A stretch of DNA of 64,000 nt from Paragorgia papillata (GCA_035771165.1 JAWNZC010000101.1:248001-312000); one strand, 5' to 3'. Counted from the first letter of the stretch, positions 20,263-32,080 are shown. Notes: generated from the sequence alone by a model not told the origin. Program-made: numbers and translations.

Positions 20263-21711
20263 GTCTGGGTCATAGTGTGGTGCTATAATAACACTAAACG
20301 AAGTACCTGTCTTACCACCGAATTGTTTTCAAAATGGCTGCCGACTACTGGACCGAAGTTTGTCCATCTTTATTTTGGCTTTATGCAAACCGCTATGGAG
20401 CATATTATTGGCTAAAAGACAGGAGAAAACATTTGAATAAAAATAACAAGAAACTCGTCTTGAAAGCAAGCTAAATATGGACTGAATAATTTACATTTTT
20501 CAAGGTCAGTATTAAAGGCATACGTAATAAGGGCGCATTCCGTTCTAGCCTGCGGGCGGGCCCCCTTGTTGCAGTGAAATGTGGGCCTGCAACAAAGCAT
20601 GGGGTTTTTCATCACTCGCGCGCGGCCGTCAGAGGCCGCGTATTTCTATTGGTCGAATTTGGCGGCCGCAAGTTTCTATTGGTCGAACAAAATTAATGCA
20701 GAATAAATTATTTTTAAAGTTATTGTTTACTGAGTTCAGTTTTCGCACCTTCCCTAGCTACGAAGAAGCGTAATTCATTTCATGTTCGTTCGTATACAGC
20801 TATCCGTGAAAGTCTTCGTTTTGACCTTTTGCAACTTGAACACGAGAAGCGCTACTTGGGGTCTGTTGTGTCTAGAGCAATTTTCGTCGTTTCTATCTTG
20901 ACGATATTCTGTCGTCATCACCTGGATCAGTGAATGCCAAGAATTACAAACACCTAATCTCGAATAACGATTTATCAATGTTTCTTGTAAAATCAAAGTT
21001 ATGTTTGTCTTCCACAAATTAGAGATAGCAAACTTATAAAACTATAAAGATCTGAGGATGTCAAGATCCAATCTTCGTACATTCAAACTGAGACGTTAGC
21101 ATGCATGCATCGCTAAACTGCTCCTAAACTACATACCCGACAATCATGTGATGCGTTACATTGCTTCTGGCTTTCTCATAACATATTTTTTGAGTTTTCA
21201 GTAACGTGTATAGTTGATAGTGTGAAATTTACATCTTCGGATGCCGGATGGTGCTTTGATTCTTTGAATGAGGGTTTTCATACCGACTTCCGGAAGAATG
21301 TGATTGGTTTGATTTGCGACATTTGCATATTAATTAAGTGGGCGTTATCAATTTTCGGTAATAATTCCATGTCCTAAATAACCCAGGTACTTCATGAAAG
21401 CCTGACCCCAACACACACCCTAATCCTAACCAATAAATTCGTGAATATAGGACATGGATTTATAACCCTTTTTACCCCTAGGTTTGTTGCAGCCTCTCAA
21501 TTCACAGCGCCGCGTTGAGAGAGCCTGCTCGCAGGCTAATTCCGTGCGTGATATACGCCGGGTGATCTCCGGCGTGGACTTGTCCTCATGCTTGGCGTGC
21601 TGGCGTGAGTTACCCAAAATTTGATATCTTGTCGCATTGGCGTACGCACTTATTCAGTCTTCTTGGCGTGCAAACAAATGTGACCAGCACTTTGCCTCTT
21701 TTGGTGTATTA
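20263..21711. other. No gene seen
   Basis: AT-rich with scattered CG-rich islands (20540-20690). Open frames here are short and unconvincing, without splice-site support. Confidence 0.4.
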
Positions 21712-21846
21712 GGCCACGTGCACACGTATGCGTTTTCATAGCGTTTTTATATTGTTCTCGGTCCTCAGGGGAGCAGAAAACAATGGTCTCATTACCAGTG
21801 AAACAATATGAAAACGCTAGGAAAACGTATACGTGTGGACGTGGCC
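21712..21846. mobile_element. Hairpin MITE, GGCCACGTGCACACGTATGC ends
   Basis: GGCCACGTGCACACGTATGC and CGTTTTCATAGCGTTTT are mirrored by AAAACGCTAGGAAAACG and ACGTATACGTGTGGACGTGGCC (last 20 GTATACGTGTGGACGTGGCC). Confidence 0.8.
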
Positions 21847-22001
21847 TTATTTTCTTATTATTTTGCGTATTATTACTTATTATTTTCAAATGTGCATGGC
21901 GTACCAAAAGGTCCGATAAAAAATAATTGGTAGCCTTGGCGTAAAGCTCTGAGCCTCGTCGCCAATCTCCAGCGTGAGACTTGCACGGATTAATGCACCC
22001 T

Positions 22002-23150
22002 GGCCAATATAGTGTATTAGTGCCCAATTTTGGTGAATCGGTGAGCTTCCTACTATTAAAAGGTCAGTTAAAGGCTTTACAAAACCTTACTAAATTACTC
22101 AGTACTATTGATAACAATGCTGAATGAAGGAAGGGATCCACGTAAACTGGAACTTCGTGTAAGCTGTCTAACAAGTCACGGAACCACTCCTCAGGAAACT
22201 GGGCCATTTTTTTTCCAGAAAACAACCATAAACAAAGAAATGCTGACTTGCGTTTCCATGGTAACCAAAACAACAATAAATGTCTTAGTATTTTAAAAGT
22301 CGTACTTCACACGAAAAAATTTCGAATCAACACAAACAACATATACTCACGTTTAACCTAATAGCTAAAGCGGCATAACGACGGGGCAAATTTTTTTTTT
22401 GTGATTTTGGGTTAACCCTCGCCTTTTTATGAGAATAGCTAATCTCTGTAGCTAACTCCTTATTCACTGAGATTGTCATACGGTATTCTTGGGTAACTGT
22501 AAAATTAATTTACATAATTCATTAGTGATTACACCAATTCCTTGGGAATACCGCTGTACAATGAATTAAATAAAAGGCAGTGCTCGAGATTGGCTATAAA
22601 TGAGGTTTGGTTGAATCGTTTAGTGTATAGTTTAATTAGCTTGATTTTATTCGTTCGAAACACGACTAAAATGAAATATTTTTAGAAAGTATTTGAATAA
22701 AGATATATCAAGTGTATCTAGACGCAGAATAACTTGAGGTAAGAGGCTAAATTACTTCTTAAATATCGAATTAAAAACGAGTTGTGAAGGCATGCTTGGA
22801 GAGCACGTGTACATCTTGCAAGAAGAAAAGTCATTTAACGTCAGTTGTCGAGTTATTTAATGCTTCTTTCTTCTTTCTAAAGGTCTCAGTCTCTGTGTAG
22901 AGCTTTCAGAAGGCTTCTTACTGACTAAACAATGAAGATATTAAAGAAATTCTCAATACACTGTCACCTTTGAGCTTTTGTTTACAACCCTTACTAATTA
23001 ACATTCGACTCAGTGACTTGATATGTGTGATGTCATCTGGATCAATCAAATTATGTTCAACATATCAAGGTAATTAACATTTTCTCTAATTTACCACACT
23101 GACACTTTACACAATTTCCCACCATAATTAATGATCACACCAAATCACAC
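22002..23150. repeat. Duplicated block, copy 1 (empty site at its right end)
   Basis: Matches 24526-25733 at high identity, from CCAATATAGTGTATTAGTGC to CCAAATCACAC. It lacks two segments present in copy 2 (24651-24735 and about 24797-24833) and has one of about 90 bp that copy 2 lacks (near 22440-22530). Copy 1 keeps the uninterrupted sequence AAATCACACTTACCC (23142-23156), the empty site for the transposon inserted in copy 2. Confidence 0.9.
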
Positions 23151-23463
23151 TTACCCTGGGTGAGGACACCTCACACCTCTCTACTTTTGAGAATACCGCT
23201 AGGATTTTTGTTGTTGGGTGGTGGCAGAATGGGGTAATACGTTGTTAAATGACACATGTTTAGGATGGTCCAGGGGTGTACTCCCCTGGAAAAAATATTT
23301 TGAATTTTGAGTCTTTGAAATGGCATTTCCTGCCTTAATTGGAGTGTGTTGTTACAGTTACAACTGTTTTTATCGGATTTGGACAAATCTAGAAAACCCT
23401 CCAAAAACATTAGGGGGGGGGGGGGGGGGTTGCCTGCATAACTGTTGGTAAATTAATTGCAAT
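23151..23463. repeat. Dispersed repeat shared with 33440-33830
   Basis: ACACCTCTCTACTTTTGAGA through GAATGGGGTAATACGTTG, the CATTTCCTGCCTTAATTG core and a G run (23411-23430) to ATAACTGTTGGTAAATTAATTGC. The same order is seen at 33440-33830, where an extra segment follows the core. Confidence 0.8.
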
Positions 23464-24238
23464 ACAGTGAAACCTGAGTTTTACGACCACCTGTCATACA
23501 GGGTTCAAAATAGCTGCCGGCTAGTGTATACGTTTTATAACATAGCGTAACATCTTACAATGTGGTGTAATGTTCTAGAACGTATAAAACGTCTCACAAC
23601 AAAGTGTGAGGTCTTATAACATAGCGTAGTGTAATGTCTTTAAACATAGCTTATTAACGTCTTACAACACAGCGTGATGTTGTATAACATAGCTTTAATA
23701 ACATGTTATAACGTAGCGTAACGTCTTAAAACGTAGTGTAACTTCCAATGTAGTGTAATGTCTCACAGCCTAGCGCGACGTCTACAGTAAATGGGATTCT
23801 TTTTGGAATACGAGCTTATTAACTAAAACAATTCCTGGGTGGGTGACTGGGCCTCTCATGGACTCACATAGCAAGCAAATAGCCTGTATATCAAAATAGT
23901 CGGTACCATAAATGTACATATGCAAGACATGCAGGCTACAAAAATATCTAAATCCAAAATATTTATTTTGAACCCTGTCATATGCGACCACTTTTTCGGC
24001 ACGGACGATTTGTATTTGAAATATACCTGCAATGAGCGACCACCTGCCTTATGTGAGCAGCGAGCCCTATTTTGTATCCCAAACAAGAAATTTACCTGTT
24101 ATGAGCGACCATTTCATATTAAAAGCATGGCACTACAGTATGTGAATGAAATACGAGAAAACTTGCTTGTTTTAAACTTGCTCCTCAATGACAAAGCGTA
24201 TCAAGTTTCCTCAACAACATCTGTCTATTTATAACTAC
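23464..24238. mobile_element. Pogo/Tigger-like transposon debris with an internal tandem repeat
   Basis: CAGTGAAACCTGAGTTTTAC followed by GACCACC resembles pogo/Tigger-type inverted ends; related CGACCAC words recur at 23985, 24030 and 24105. From 23535 to 23785 a degenerate unit of about 23 bp, consensus near AACATAGCGTAACGTCTTA, is repeated roughly ten times. No transposase frame in this part. Confidence 0.5.
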
Positions 24239-24461
24239 AGTGGAACGCCACCATACGACCACAACTCCTTCGACGAATCGCCTTCGCCATCGATGAAGTT
24301 GAATCCGCATCTTCCCTTGCCAAGAAAGTTATGCTGTTTGATGCCATATGGTTACGGCACTCTTGGGACTCGTTACCAGAAACAACGATTCAAAAGTGTT
24401 TCGCGTACTGTGGAATAAAAACTAGTTGTGGCGGGATGGATGATCCTGATTGGGAATAGAT
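24239..24461 (+). pseudogene. Pogo/Tigger-like transposase C-terminal remnant
   Basis: Begins with an end-like CAGTGGAACGCCACC. One frame reads AIDEVESASSLAKKVMLFDA, then IWLRHSWDSLPETTIQKCFA and YCGI, which matches the pattern D-A-x-x-W-L-x-x-A-W-x-x-V-x-x-x-T-I-x-x-C-F-x-x-x-G-F near the C terminus of pogo-type (Tc1/mariner superfamily) transposases. The DDE core is missing. Confidence 0.6.
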
Positions 24462-24525
24462 TGGGAACAACATCTTGTGGACCGTACAAAGAATGGCTTC
24501 GTATCTGATGGTGAGTGTGACCATA

Positions 24526-25733
24526 GCCAATATAGTGTATTAGTGCCCAATTTTGGTGAATTGGTGAGCTTCCTACTAAAAGGTCAGTTAAAGGCTTTAC
24601 AAAACCTTACTAAATTACTCAGTACTATTGACAACAATGCTGAATGAAGGAAGGAGGGGAGGGAGGGAGGGTCAGCCCAACCATCTTCAATATGGCTTTG
24701 TTTTCACCAAACTGAAACTGACCTGCGGTTATGATCCACGTAAACTGGAACTTTGTGTAAGCTGTCTAACAAGTCACGGAACCACTCCTCAGGAAACTCA
24801 AGAGGGTGACTATGGGATCGAGATTGCAGGAAACTGGGCCATTTTTTGTCCAGAAAACAACCATAAACAAAGAAATGCTGACTTGCGTTTCCATGGTAAC
24901 CAAAACAAAAATAAATGTCTTAGTATTTTAAAAGTCGTATTTCACACGGAAAAATTTCGAATCAACACAAACAACATATACTCACGTTTAACCTAATAGT
25001 TAAAGCGGTATAATAACGAAAAAAAAATTTTTTGGGGTAATTTTGGGTTAACCCCCGCCTTTTTATGAGAATAGCTAACTCCTTATTCACTGGGAATAAT
25101 TCATTGGGATTACACCAATTCCTCACGAATACCTCTGTGCATATGAATTAAATGGCTATAAATTGGAATGAATCGAATGTTGCAATTATTGAGTTGGTTG
25201 AATCGTTTAGTGTATAGTTTAGCTTGATTTTATTCGTTCGAAACACGACTAAAATGAAATATTTTTAGAAAGTATTTGAATAAAGATATATCAAGTGTAT
25301 CTAGACGCAGAATAACTTGAGGTAAGAGGCTAAATTACTTCTTAAATATCGAATTAAAAACGAGTTGTGAAGGCATGCATGGAGAGCACTTGTGCATCTT
25401 GCAAGAAGAAAAGTCATTTAACGTCAGTTGTCGAGTTATTTAATGTTTCTTTCTTCTTTCTAAAGGTCTCAGTCTCTGTGTAGAGCTTTCAGAAGGCTTC
25501 TTACTGACTAAACAATGAAGATATTAAAGAAATTCTCAATACACTGTCACCTTTGAGCTTTTGTTTACAACCCTTACTAATTAACATTCGACTCAGTGAC
25601 TTGATATGTGTGATGTCATCTGGATCAATCAAATTATGTTCAACATATCAAGGTAATTAACATTTTCACTAATTTACCACACTAACACTTTACACAATTT
25701 CCCACCATAATTAATGATCACACCAAATCACAG
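24526..25733. repeat. Duplicated block, copy 2 (filled site)
   Basis: Copy of 22002-23150, same orientation, 2.5 kb downstream. It keeps segments deleted from copy 1, including the intact open frame at 24628-24996, and ends at the transposon at 25734. Confidence 0.9.
24628..24996 (+). CDS. Unrecognised open frame in the duplicated block
   Basis: About 122 residues: NHLQYGFVFTKLKLTCGYDP, RKLELCVSCLTSHGTTPQET, GDYGIEIAGNWAIFCPENNH and QRNADLRFHGNQNK. The composition is protein-like and the frame is kept in copy 2 but broken by deletions in copy 1 (22100-22300). I do not recognise a family. It could be a relic of a transposon-encoded protein or a stray exon; no start context or splice sites support a gene. 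Confidence 0.25.
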   Translation: MTTMLNEGRRGGREGQPNHLQYGFVFTKLKLTCGYDPRKLELCVSCLTSHGTTPQETQEGDYGIEIAGNWAIFCPENNHKQRNADLRFHGNQNKNKCLSILKVVFHTEKFRINTNNIYSRLT

Positions 25734-26905
25734 TCCATACTGGAAAGTTCGTATGTTACGCCGGATATATCCGGCGTAGAGTTTCGTAGATTACGCCAAA
25801 TTTGGCGTAAGAGTAATCTAATTTTCGGTATAAACTGTTGGCGTGGCGTAAATGGCGTGAAGCGTATCAGTGTGGTGTACTTTCTGTCAGTTCGGTGTAC
25901 TAAATCTGGCATGAAAACTTTGAAGTAAACAAAATGATCATACCTTAATTTGTTGTAACTAAATGTTACATTATTTGACAAAAACATAGGGCATCGAGGA
26001 TTATGCGGGACAATGAGGGACTAACGTTTGATCATAAATAAACCCTGATGACCCTAGACACGTCAGAAATTGAACTCTCCAAACCTTTTTTGAGAAAGTC
26101 ATTTTCTATTAGCAAAACGAAGCTTGTTTTTAGTAGTTTTTATTGCAGCATTTTACATTGAGGTCCACCCACAGAGGTATTAATAACACTGACACAGGCA
26201 TAGTTTAACATCGCAAATACAACATTGAGATAGACAGAAAAATTGTTCAATCAGTCACTCTAGCACACGCAGCGGTCTGTACTTGAACATTATATCAACA
26301 ATACAAAGCAATGGAGCATACCAGAAATGAGTACTGTTACTGTTGACAATATGTTGTGTTTGGCGTTTGTTCTGGTTTGCTCTTATATATAAATCTTAAT
26401 CTATTAATGGCAACAAACAAACAAAGTGTTGTCTTTTGAGAGTTTTCTGACCTTGAGAATTCTGTAAATTCTTCCCCCAAAATGCAGGAAATGGCATTTC
26501 CGAGACTCTAGTTTTCCAAAATTTCCTGGGCCCCGGCGCCTCAGAAGAGTCCCTTTTGTGAACAGACACCCCCAATACAAAAATCATTCCGCGGTTTACT
26601 CATGTGAACACCGCGGTAAAAGAATCTCGCCACAGAAGTAAGAAGAGTTGTATTCAACTGCCAAAATAGAGGAAACGGATTGCTGATGTGAAATCAGATT
26701 AAAATGACAATATGACATTACATTTGATATTACTTTTATTGCGCAGCATTTGCATTGCGTTATGTCGCACCACGTTGTAGGCATGAATTTCCATGGCGCA
26801 CCGAAGGTGAACCAACCCCCCCTCCCCCGACTGGCGTACAAAAATTTGAGAAGAAATTACTGGCGTAAATATCCGGCGGACGAATAACGAACTTTCCAGT
26901 ATGGA
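25734..26905. mobile_element. 1172-bp TIR transposon with precise empty site
   Basis: Ends TCCATACTGGAAAGTTCGT and ACGAACTTTCCAGTATGGA are inverted; the similarity extends inward (GCCGGATAT / ATATCCGGC). Flanks are TCACAG (25728-25733) and TCACAC (26906-26911), a 6-bp target duplication with one mismatch, and copy 1 has a single TCACAC at 23145-23150. Inside are further GGCGTA words and the shared core ATGCAGGAAATGGCATTTCC (26481). No transposase frame. Confidence 0.88.
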
Positions 26906-27420
26906 TCACACTTACCCTGGATGAGGGGACTGGGGAGAGGGCTTAGAAGTAACGCCTGCAGTTGAGCTCTTTGGTTTTGTCGAACACCCTCAAATTAAAT
27001 ATGATCTCGAGCGGCCAATGTCTGAAGCTATTAAATTAACTGTTTGTATTAATTGTAATATTTCAAAATCCATGGCATTTAATTCAGTAAAATTTCGCGT
27101 AAATTATCCCCGAGCCCGGGTGTAGGTGAGGGTCCTAATCTCGACATGCATGTAGTCATTTTACACACGTGTAGAAAAAGCAAGGGAGACAAAAATCTGG
27201 AAATAGTTTATTGCTGCCGACTGAAGGGAGGCAGCACACTATTCTTGACATTGCCTCATGCCCAGTCCTTTTTCCGAGCTATGTATTAGCCGACCAGATC
27301 TCGATTTGTTAAATTTTGCGTTTGTTTATTTATTATTTGTCTGTCGGCAATACGTCATCCATATAGCAGCTGACGAAGCTGATGTGACTGACTCGGTGTA
27401 AGAACAAATACATCATGTCT
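26906..27420. other. Non-coding; left part recurs inverted at 33353-33412
   Basis: GGATGAGGGGACTGGGGAGA to GAGCTCTTTGGTTTTG (26920-26980) is found as its complement at 33353-33412. Nothing else recognised. Confidence 0.5.
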
Positions 27421-27666
27421 TTACTTTCTCGTGGAAGATGAAGGTTTCAGTGGCCAGTCTCGAGGAAAGCAGTGCTCTTTCATGAGTTTATCAGTGCTGT
27501 TAATAGCACAAACTATTCCAGTTATAGAGTGAAATTCGACAACCATCGACAATGTCTTAGACAATGTCCAAGTACAAGGAGACAACATGTGCTTGAATGC
27601 TTTTAACAATGATCTCATTCCTCGTGAGGGATTTCTGTCGCTGAACAACTTACCAACTGTTGTCAA
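27421..27666 (-). CDS. Unrecognised short open frame, minus strand
   Basis: About 80 residues including KLFSDRNPSRGMRSLLKAFK, SMVVEFHSITGIVCAINSTD and KLMKEHCFPRDWPLKP. Composition is protein-like and it could be a terminal exon or a transposon relic, but I see no family signature and no convincing acceptor upstream. Confidence 0.2.
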   Translation of the reverse strand: MTTVGKLFSDRNPSRGMRSLLKAFKHMLSPCTWTLSKTLSMVVEFHSITGIVCAINSTDKLMKEHCFPRDWPLKPSSSTRK

Positions 27667-28242
27667 CCTCTGATGAACACACTTGTGAACTGTCTTATAA
27701 TTTCAGTGAGGAGAGTTTATCTTGTCGAGGTAAGATATCAGTTTCTATAACTGAAGCTGTGTTTCTTGGTGGGAGATTTCATGGATGTTTTCTTCTGTTT
27801 TTAGGTGTATATTTGTGTGGGTTCATGATCAACATTCTGATCAGACCCTACTATCTGCGTGTGTGTGTTTTGACTTATACAAATTCTGAAAAATAATCTG
27901 ATGGGCTCAATGGTACATTGCATAAAATTTTATTAAAGCTCTAGATTTGTCAAAACATATTAAGCACTTGTAATTGCATTGACAGTCTTGCCACAGCATT
28001 AGATCAAGAGGCATGATTATTTAATATTTGTATATTATAAATTATGTGTACATCCTGTCAAAACCCTTGCCATTTCATGTTAAGCAATAAGTTATACGAA
28101 CTTCTAGTTCTCAATTTTATAATTAAAAAAATATATAGAAGAAATGTGTACATACTCTGTCTATTGTAATAAAAATTAAATTTTTGGACTTTCCAACCTC
28201 CTTCGCAAGCAACTCTGTGGGCTCTTATGGTGAAGAGGTGAG

Positions 28243-28752
28243 AAAAACTTGGGTGGAGTGGGCAAACTCGGGTGCCGTGGAGTGGGCAAACATGGGTGGA
28301 GTGGGCAAACTCGGGTGGAGTGGACAAACATGGGTGGAGTGGGCAAACTTGAGTGAAGTGGGCAAACATGGGTGGAGTGGGCAAACATGGGTGGAGTGGG
28401 CAATCTTGGGTGGAGTGAGCAATCTTGGGTGGAGTGGGCAAACATGGGTGGAGTGGGCAATCTTGGGTGGAGTGGGCAATCTTGGGTGGAGTGAGCAATC
28501 TTGGGTGGAATGGGCAATCTTGGGTGGAGTGGGCAAACATGGGTGGAGTGGGCAAACATGGGTGGAGTGGGCAAACATGGGTGGAGTGGGCAAACATGGG
28601 TGGAGTGGGCAAACATGGGTGGAGTGGGCAATCTTGGGTGGAATGGGCAATCTTGGGTAGAATGGGCAATCTTGGGTGGAGTGGGTAAACATGGGTGGAG
28701 TGGGCAATCTTGGGTGGAATGGGCAATCCCGGGTGGAGTGAGCAATATTGGG
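28243..28752. repeat. 19-bp minisatellite with two alternating variants
   Basis: About 26 copies of GGGTGGAGTGGGCAAACAT or GGGTGGAGTGGGCAATCTT. The two variants (ACA and TCT) occur in blocks, suggesting higher-order copying. Because 19 is not divisible by three and the unit has no stop in most frames, several long open frames appear on both strands; none is a gene. Confidence 0.95.
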
Positions 28753-28857
28753 TGGTGTGGCCAAGGCGGTGTCAAATTAGCCACGAAGTGCACAGAGTTG
28801 ACTGTGGAGTAGGCTAAAGGTTATTGTCCCATTTGAGGCAGCACTTCACTTGCGATA

Positions 28858-28878
28858 GTAATATATATATATATATAC
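28858..28878. repeat. (AT)n microsatellite
   Basis: Nine to ten AT units. Confidence 0.9.
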
Positions 28879-29640
28879 GTCGCAGGGTGTCACACAGTAA
28901 GAATTGTTGGATACTGGTGACTAGCGACGAAGAAATATAAATATATTTTGCTTTCGTTTATTTAAACGAAACGAAATGGAGCACGAAGAAAAGTAGGACG
29001 GAGAAAAGAAGGATACAAACAACCCGTTTAATATATCTTGAAGAGAAACCAAGAAACCAAACGCCGAAAAACCAAAACTCGATCTGAATTCCCGTGTTTG
29101 TAGTCACTCCGTTGTCAAATCATTTTAAAGTTAACGGTAGGATTCTTGTTGTTTTCAAGTTTTCGCTTAACCTAAACAATAATTATACAGCTTCACGTTT
29201 TTGTGCTTTCCCTTTGCTCGTCCAAACCATAAATCAGCTTATTAACTAAAGCTAACTTAAAACACTACCTGTATAAGCTTATGTAGACGTGATGTTTTTC
29301 ATTAGCATTGCATGCACTTTATATTATCATAAAACACTGAGGGCTTTGGCGATTTTTTTGGTTGTATTTCCAAATTTTCGACTGAAATGTTGTCTGTTTA
29401 ATACTTATTTCTAGAATCCGATTCTACTGAATTGTTTTTTATCTCGGACTCTATTATAAATGTAATTTTTGAGCTGTTGACTTTTATTAATTCTGCCTTT
29501 GCAAAACATGTATGCATATAGGGAAGCCATTAAAGCTGGCTAAGAATAATCCCTTTTAAAACCTCCTAAAAACAATTAACAATCCTGCAATGTCTGGCAT
29601 AGGGCTTGAAACCACACCATTAACTACTGTACCCGCACTA
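28879..29640. other. No gene seen
   Basis: AT-rich sequence without repeats or convincing frames. Confidence 0.4.
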
Positions 29641-30530
29641 GAGAGCCTAACAAGGACACAGTAATGTAACTACGACTTTTGGAGGGGGTGTAGCTCCATC
29701 GGAGCGAGAGGGTTTGCCCTAATAGCTGAGGAACAGTTTACAGGAACAGACGATCCACCAAGACAGGTGCGGTCTTATAGGTAGAGCAGCTCCAGGCAAG
29801 CCTATGGTCACCTGGATGTTGGTTGTTCAAATGCAGCTTTCGCCATTTCTCTGTTGGTTGGTCCCTTGTGGCTTTCTTAGGTCCAGGTCGGTATGGTAAT
29901 TTCGGAACCATTGATTATCATTTGGTAAGTTACTTCTCCACTTTATGTGTGACAGTAGTTCTGTTAGGAGAGGGTAATTCTCGGCAACATTGCTACAAGT
30001 TAGTTGGGAGTTTCAATGACCGGAACCTGTACGCAAAGCCAGAAGCAAAGGCCCACTCCTGCAACATAGACAAGCAACAAACCGGCCCTTTCCAGAGCAG
30101 GTAGACAAGTACATAGCAAACAATGGCAAACAACGAGCTGGACTTAAGAGCAGCTGAAGAGCCCAATAGACTTAAATTACACTAAGCAAAAACCGGATAA
30201 GCCGGTACTGTAAAGCACAAGCTACTACACATTACAGCACACTACAGCACACTACGGCACATTTTCTCGGAGTAGCCAAGAACACACCCTACGAACTAAG
30301 TTATCACCCAGAGTAGCCGGGGCACAGACCAGATGTACTGGTGCGAAACACAAACTACCAACAGCTAAGCACAAACTACGACTACTACACAAAATTACAG
30401 CACACTACTGCACATTTTCTTGGAGTAGCCAAGAACACACCCTACATAAGTTATCACCCGGAGTAGCCGGGGAACAGACCAGATGTACTGGCGCGAAACA
30501 TAGAAGCGAACCGCGAGGACCCGAGGACCC

Positions 30531-30870
30531 CCACACGACTGTGCAACAGCAGGGGGCACAAATACAGACCCCCAACGTCTGTATGGCAAAGTTGCACAGT
30601 ACGGACCCACACAGACTAGCAGCTGGCCAGAAGGCAACAGCTGAAGTCGAAGACCCCCCACACGACTGTGCAACAGCAGGGGGCACAAATACAGACCCCC
30701 AACGTCTGTATGGCAAAGTTGCACAGTACGGACCCAGACAGACTAACAGCTGGCCAGAAGGCAACAGCTGAAGTCGAAGACCCCCCACACGTCTGTGCAA
30801 CAGCAGGGGGCACAAATACAGACCCCCAACGTCTGTATGGCAACGTTGCACAGTACGGACCCGCACAACG
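30531..30870. repeat. 127-bp tandem repeat, about 2.7 copies
   Basis: Units start at 30531, 30658 and 30785 with CACACGACTGTGCAACAGCA and include AACGTCTGTATGGCAAAGTT. Nearly identical. Confidence 0.92.
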
Positions 30871-31860
30871 ACATCGCCAAAACAGTTAAAGAGACCCCTG
30901 CACAACAGGGCAATGGCAGGGGAGCACAAATACACTTTCCCAGTGACAGTACGGCAGCAGAAAGCACAAAACAGTTCCCAACGACTGTACGACAGCAGTA
31001 AAGCACACCTACAGCCACCCGCAATTGTAGTATAGCAAAGTAGCACAAAGGAGCCCCCCGCAACTGCAGCTGACAGCAACTTAGCACAACGCAGATACCC
31101 AGCAACAGTATGACCGCGAGGCCCCGTAGGACAAAGGCAGACACCCATGGTACAGGAGGACAAAGGCAGTCACCCAGGGTACCGTAGGACAAAGGCAGTC
31201 ACCCAGGATAGAGGAGGACAAACACGGCCTCTGCAACTGAGGGATAGTAAATAGCCCCAACGCAAAGCGGATCCCCCGCAACTGTAAGACAGCAGGGAAC
31301 ATTAGCACAAATGCAGTCCCCCACCAGCAAGAAGAGTACAGCAAAGTAGCACACATGCAACCATGTAGCAACTGTACGACAGCAAGGTACATTAGCACAA
31401 ATGCATTCCCCCCGCAACAATATGATAGCAAAGGTAGCATACATGCGACCACCTAGCAAAGGCACAATAGCAAGGTACAAAGTACAAATGCAGTCCCCCA
31501 GCAACAATATAATAGTAAAGTAGCACACATGCAACCCCCAAGCAACTGTACGATAGCCAGGTACAATAGCCTAAATGCAGTCTCCCAGCAACAATATGAT
31601 AGCAAAGTAGCACACCTGTAACCACCTAGGAACTGTAAGACAGCAAGGAACATTAGCACAAGCAGACCTGCCCCCCCCCCCCCCCCCCCCCCCCCGCCAG
31701 CAACAATATGATGGCAAAGTAGCACACAAGCAACCACCCAGTATCTATGATTGCAAAGTAGTGCAAATGTAGTACCTGGCCCGCAACTGTAGCCCCGCAA
31801 GGAACACAAATACCATCCCCGCAACGATTGCAGGCACAAGGGTCACCAGCAGCAATACAA
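30871..31860. repeat. Degenerate cassette array
   Basis: Irregular units of roughly 60-70 bp built from GCAACTGTACGACAGCA, AAGTAGCACACATGCAACC and GCACAAATGCAGTCCCC. A 22-base C run sits at 31671-31695. Confidence 0.8.
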
Positions 31861-32080
31861 ATCCTACTTGCACGACCGAGCGAGCTCAAGCCAAGGAATG
31901 GCAACGGCTCAACCACCTGGATGCCTTAACACGGGGTGGGTGGTGTGGGTGGTAGCGAAGTGTCCACATACGGCAGTCAGTACACGAATGAGCTCTGAGC
32001 CACTACGCTCATTAACTTAGCCAAGGGGCTAGTGGATTTGATACCCCAAGTAGAACCCCCAAGGGACCTGTGGAACAACA

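Larger units (their letters stand above)
29641..32080. mobile_element. Unidentified GC-richer block with internal tandem repeats
   Basis: Sharp change in composition from AT-rich flanks. It begins near AGGGGGTGTAGCTCCATCGG and ends near CCCCCAAGGGACCTGTGGAA. Contains AGTAGCCAAGAACACACCCT twice (30271 and 30426), a 127-bp tandem repeat (30531-30870) and a long run of degenerate cassettes (30871-31860). No frame is conserved and all long minus-strand frames follow the repeats. It looks like a non-coding mobile element or satellite-like locus of unknown type. Confidence 0.4.

Noticed and set aside
28243..28752. CRISPR array
   Set aside because: The repeats are directly joined without unique spacers, and the genome is animal.
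28058..28812. Long frames with GKHGWSGQTWVEWAN-type repeats
   Set aside because: Generated by the 19-bp minisatellite in all three phases.
30405..31916. Cysteine-rich minus-strand frames up to 252 codons
   Set aside because: They follow the tandem repeats, overlap one another in different phases and share no known domain.
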